Origin: Luzula sylvatica | Lineage: Eukaryota > Streptophyta > Magnoliopsida > Poales > Juncaceae | Length of the DNA: 64,000 bases | NCBI GenBank assembly: GCA_946800325.1 | Contig: OX326959.1 | Location: 51,032,784-51,096,783 of the forward strand | Direction of reading: 5' to 3' | Shown: positions 60,856 through 64,000 of the stretch, piece after piece | Layout: each line of letters starts with the position of its first letter | Numbering within the stretch: position 1 is the first letter of the stretch | Position numbers and translations under genes: made by a program | The notes under the pieces: generated by a model | Told to the model about the DNA's origin: nothing | The model's database searches: none | What the model saw: the letters and a program-made list of their open reading frames with translations, nothing else

Positions 60856-63332
60856 TCATGGGAAACTATTCGTACTTCTCACCCTTCGATTCGAAACAAC
60901 ACTTATCCTTTGATCTTGGAGCATGTTCATATTTGGCGCCAATAATCTCGTGTACCGGTCGAAATATAACAATTGCTTCATTAGAAGCGCAAATTCACGC
61001 GGAAATCTCAAGCCATATGATTCACTAACCCTAACCTGATAAAAGAAACATAATAAATTTTTGTTCCATCATATATTCAAATGCAAAAAATAATAAAAAT
61101 AAGGTTACCCTAAAAATAATTAAATACGAACTAACCAAATCAAGAAAAAGAGCATTCATTTGTCTATCATCAACTAAAACATTCGCAGATACAGAAGTTC
61201 GAGCATTCGGCCCTCTTGCAGTCGCGACCACTAATTCAGTATCCAGGTCCTTGGAAATTACATTTTCAAAAACACAAAATTATTTTGGGCTTAAATTAAA
61301 TATTAATAAAAATAAAAAGAAAAAAGTACCTGAATTGATGAGAAAATCTTTTCTAAGTCGCGCGCAAAGGCCTTAACGTCCACGTCTTTGCCCGTAGCGC
61401 CCATCTCGATCAAAGCCGTAGCCATCGACTCGTAATCTTCGATCGCAAAAGATCCCAAAAATATTTCCATGGCCGCCCAAGTCTTCGGCGATATTCTCCC
61501 CACAATCCCTACAATATTTCATTTCAAATTAGATATTTTTCAAATATTTTTTGAACGGTAAATTTCAATACCAAAATCAAGAAAACCAATTCGGCCATCA
61601 CGAAGTACCCATAAATTCCCTGCATGTACATCAGCATGGAACGACTCGCACGATATCAAGCTCCCAAACCTACACAGTAATTTCCAAATGGATAAATTTG
61701 ATATAATTGTCAGTCACAAATGACTCATATCTGAACTAACCAGACATTAAGTGCAGTGACTAAAGTTAACTCCGGATCGGGCACGAGAGATCTAATCGAA
61801 TCTAGATCCGTTAAAGGAACACCATAAAGTTTCTCCATTGTCAAAACTCGTTTGGTACTACAATGAGTATAAACAAACGGAGCTTTTGCTTGTCTTTCGA
61901 GTCCCATTTTTTCGATATAAACCCTAAACGCCTCGATATTCGCAGCCTCTTTTCTGAAATCCACTTCTTCGAGCATTGATCCTCGAATGTCTTTTATTAT
62001 ACCCACCTGTATAATAGAAAGTTCAGGATTTATAAATTCGGGATTTGAAAATTCCGAGGGAGAAGAAGAGGACTTACAAGAGACGTTCTTTTAAGTTCGG
62101 GATTTAGAAATTCTAGAATTCGAGATACCACGTATACGAAATTCAAATCCGCAACCAATATGTCTTCTATACCCGGTTTCAATACTTTAATTACAACTTC
62201 TTGTCCCGAACTTCTCAGCCTCGCACCATGAACCTGCAAAAATAAATAAATTGAGAAAAAAGAAATAATAATCCTGATAAATAAATAAATGAATAAATAA
62301 AAAACCTGAGCGATTGAGGCTGAAGCGAGTGGTTCAGGATCGATATATTCATAAATAGTATCCAAAGGCCTCTGTAATTCTTCTTTTAAAATACTCTCAA
62401 TCTGGCTGAAACTGACAGGTGGTACCTTGTCGAAGCAGTTCTGGAATTCCTCAACGTACTCTGAAGGGAATAGACTCGGTGCAGACGCTACAAACTGCAC
62501 CACAAAAAATATTAAATTAAGAAATAAAATAATAAATAATTTAATTTAATTTACCTGGCCCAACTTGATATAAGTTGCGCCCATGCGTTCGAAAAGTTTT
62601 CTGAGATAAAGGGGGGAAATATTAGAGATTCCTCCACTTGTATTGCTCGTCTGCATGGAAGTTGAAGCAGAAAATCATTAAAGTAAAATATGAATTTGGA
62701 TACGTTTTTGAGTAATTTTAAATGATGGACATAGATATGAAATTCGGTGAAAATTGAAAGGGAAAAGGAGAGACAAAATGTGTACTTGAGAAAGGTCGTT
62801 AAGCCATTCGCCGCCAACACCAATAACGGCTTGAATGCCTTGCACTAATCTCAAAGCACCTCTAGGTCCAGTATTAATTGAAGCTTGGAGTATATCTTCT
62901 AATAGTTTCGGCAATTCATTTATCCTATCTGGAGTTTGATTAAATTAAACATGTGTGGGAATTATTTAAGTTTTGAGGATATAGAATAGAGAAAAGGACT
63001 AATTTTACCTTGGAAAATGCGAGAAGAAGCCTCACGAGCTTGTGAGTACTGAGATATCACTCTTATTCTATTCGATTTCCTCAATTGTACAGCTCTAATT
63101 GTAACCTATGGAAATCAATTAATCAAATAACAACTAACTGTACTTAGAATTGCAATTTTCTATGATCAATTGAACTTTTTGCAATAAATTACACAAATCC
63201 GAGCTACCAACAAAAAACCCATAAAAAAAGAGAAGGGGGCAATAGAGAGATCGATACTTTAGGATTTTGAAGATGAAGGAGAAGAGGGGAACGAGCGAAG
63301 GAAGCTCCGCCTCTCATTGCAGTACCCGCCAT
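60856..63332 (-). CDS. ABC1K9: ABC1/UbiB-type atypical kinase, probably plastidic
   Basis: Eleven exons on the minus strand (63332-63258, 63105-63009, 62928-62786, 62650-62555, 62494-62306, 62233-62078, 62006-61741, 61669-61572, 61508-61330, 61249-61136, 61035-60856) join in frame to 530 residues. ABC1 kinases regulate isoprenoid-quinone and lipid metabolism; several sit on plastoglobules. Family marks are KLGQ (134-137), the Ala-rich loop replacing the Gly loop (ASASIAQ, ends at 200), Lys216 (VVIKVLKPG), the catalytic HADVHAGN (352-359) and DFG (372-374). The first 57 residues are basic and Ser/Ala-rich, compatible with a plastid transit peptide. Sequence from memory is closest to Arabidopsis At5g05200 (ABC1K9); treat the symbol as probable. 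The gene converges on the CHS pseudogene, leaving about 270 bp between them. Confidence 0.94.
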
Positions 63333-63618
63333 TAGAGTTGATTAACGCTAGCTGAATCTAACTTTTTTACTTCGTGATAAAACAAAAATCTACATTCAAA
63401 GTTTTAACCTTTGTCCAAAGAAGAAAGAAATAGAGAGGCTTAATGCACCACGTGTCAATCAAAGGAGTGGATCTCAGTCTCACTCAAGGGCCATCTCTAT
63501 TTGTATATATAAATATTTTCTTTGCCATTCATGTTTAATTGTTTATATACAAGATTATCTTTTTCTTTTGCAAATGATTTGTATCTATAAATTAACTTCA
63601 AATCTTTTTTTTTTGCAG

Positions 63619-63960
63619 TCGGGCGGGTCGGGTCGGGTCGGGTCGGGTCGGGTCGGGTCGGGTCGGGTTCGGATCGGGTCATTTCGGGTTCGGATCGTTT
63701 CGGGTTGCGGGTCATTCGGGTCATCAGGTCGTTCGGGTCGCCGGTCGTTTTGGTTTCGGGTCGTTTCGGTTTTCGGGTCCTTCGGTTTCATGTCGTTTCG
63801 GTTTTCGGATCATTCGGGTCTGGGTCGTTTCGATTTTCGGATCATTCGGTTCCGGGTCTTTTCGGTTTTCGGGTCATTCGGGTCTTGGCTATTTTGATTT
63901 TCGGGTCATCCGGATTTCGCAAAATTTGATTTCGAATCATTCGATTTTTCAAAAATTTAG
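63619..63960. repeat. (GGGTC)n array grading into degenerate TCGGGTCATT repeats
   Basis: Perfect GGGTC pentamers run at 63623-63668, then imperfect units such as TTTCGGGTTCGGATCG and TTCGGTTTTCGGGTCATTCGG continue to about 63960. Overlapping frames on both strands (RVGSGRVGSGR, DPTRPDPTRP) are repeat translations. Similar GGTTCGGGTCGG strings occur at the ends of hAT-type foldback elements, so this may be the start of one cut by the window edge. Confidence 0.75.
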
Positions 63961-64000
63961 TTCTCGGATAATTTGAAATTTATTGATTCCAAGACATTTT

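Noticed and set aside
63497..63929. PDPTRPDPTR and GRVGSGRVGS frames
   Set aside because: These are pentamer-repeat translations.

Overview
This is a 64 kb window of nuclear DNA from a flowering plant, almost certainly a eudicot. It is AT-rich, has spliced plant genes, two nuclear tRNA genes and very many transposon remnants. The chalcone synthase gene carries a second intron. From memory, the textbook case of a two-intron CHS is Antirrhinum, so a plant of the order Lamiales is my best guess, but that is inference.

Genes, left to right: a two-exon sn-glycerol-3-phosphate acyltransferase (8580-13492, +); tRNA-Leu(CAA) (15676-15759, -); a seven-exon STAR/KH RNA-binding protein (29602-31462, +); a four-exon class I ubiquitin-conjugating enzyme (38630-39508, +); an intronless cytokinin response factor of the AP2/ERF family (40518-41354, -); a six-exon SWIM zinc-finger protein that looks like a domesticated MULE transposase (50491-53395, +); tRNA-Ile(AAU) (55998-56071, -); a three-exon chalcone synthase (57351-59333, +) followed by a decayed tandem copy (59606-60585, +); and an eleven-exon ABC1/UbiB-type atypical kinase (60856-63332, -), convergent with the CHS pair. 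All exon chains keep a single open frame across GT-AG introns and give family-typical lengths. The genes belong to unrelated pathways (cutin/lipid, RNA binding, ubiquitin, cytokinin signalling, flavonoids, plastid lipid metabolism) and form no cluster beyond the CHS tandem pair.

The rest is mostly mobile DNA, and several insertions can be delimited to the base by target-site duplications (TSDs). These are four hAT-type elements with 8-bp TSDs (535-930, 20046-20650, 20864-21015, and 57554-58116 in CHS intron 1); a Mutator-type inverted-repeat element with a 9-bp TSD in the acyltransferase intron (10681-11552); two 5'-truncated LINEs with 14- and 16-bp TSDs (5312-8072, 13681-14843); a SINE with a 16-bp TSD (23844-23983); and a complete but decayed Copia retrotransposon with a 5-bp TSD (25645-28733). 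A Helitron 3' terminus lies at 4097-4125, downstream of a 1.5 kb array built on TTTTGGTCC. Other repeats are a five-copy satellite of about 246 bp (43371-44580), a tandem array of about 125 bp units (18745-19560), and a 2 kb inverted-repeat element whose ends are compound microsatellites (45132-47143).

I did not find an obviously new multi-gene system. The most noteworthy points are the second CHS intron shared by a pseudogene paralogue, the microsatellite-ended element, the GGTCC array inside an apparent Helitron, the LINE nested inside a foldback element, and the LINE ORF with an acidic C-terminal tail.
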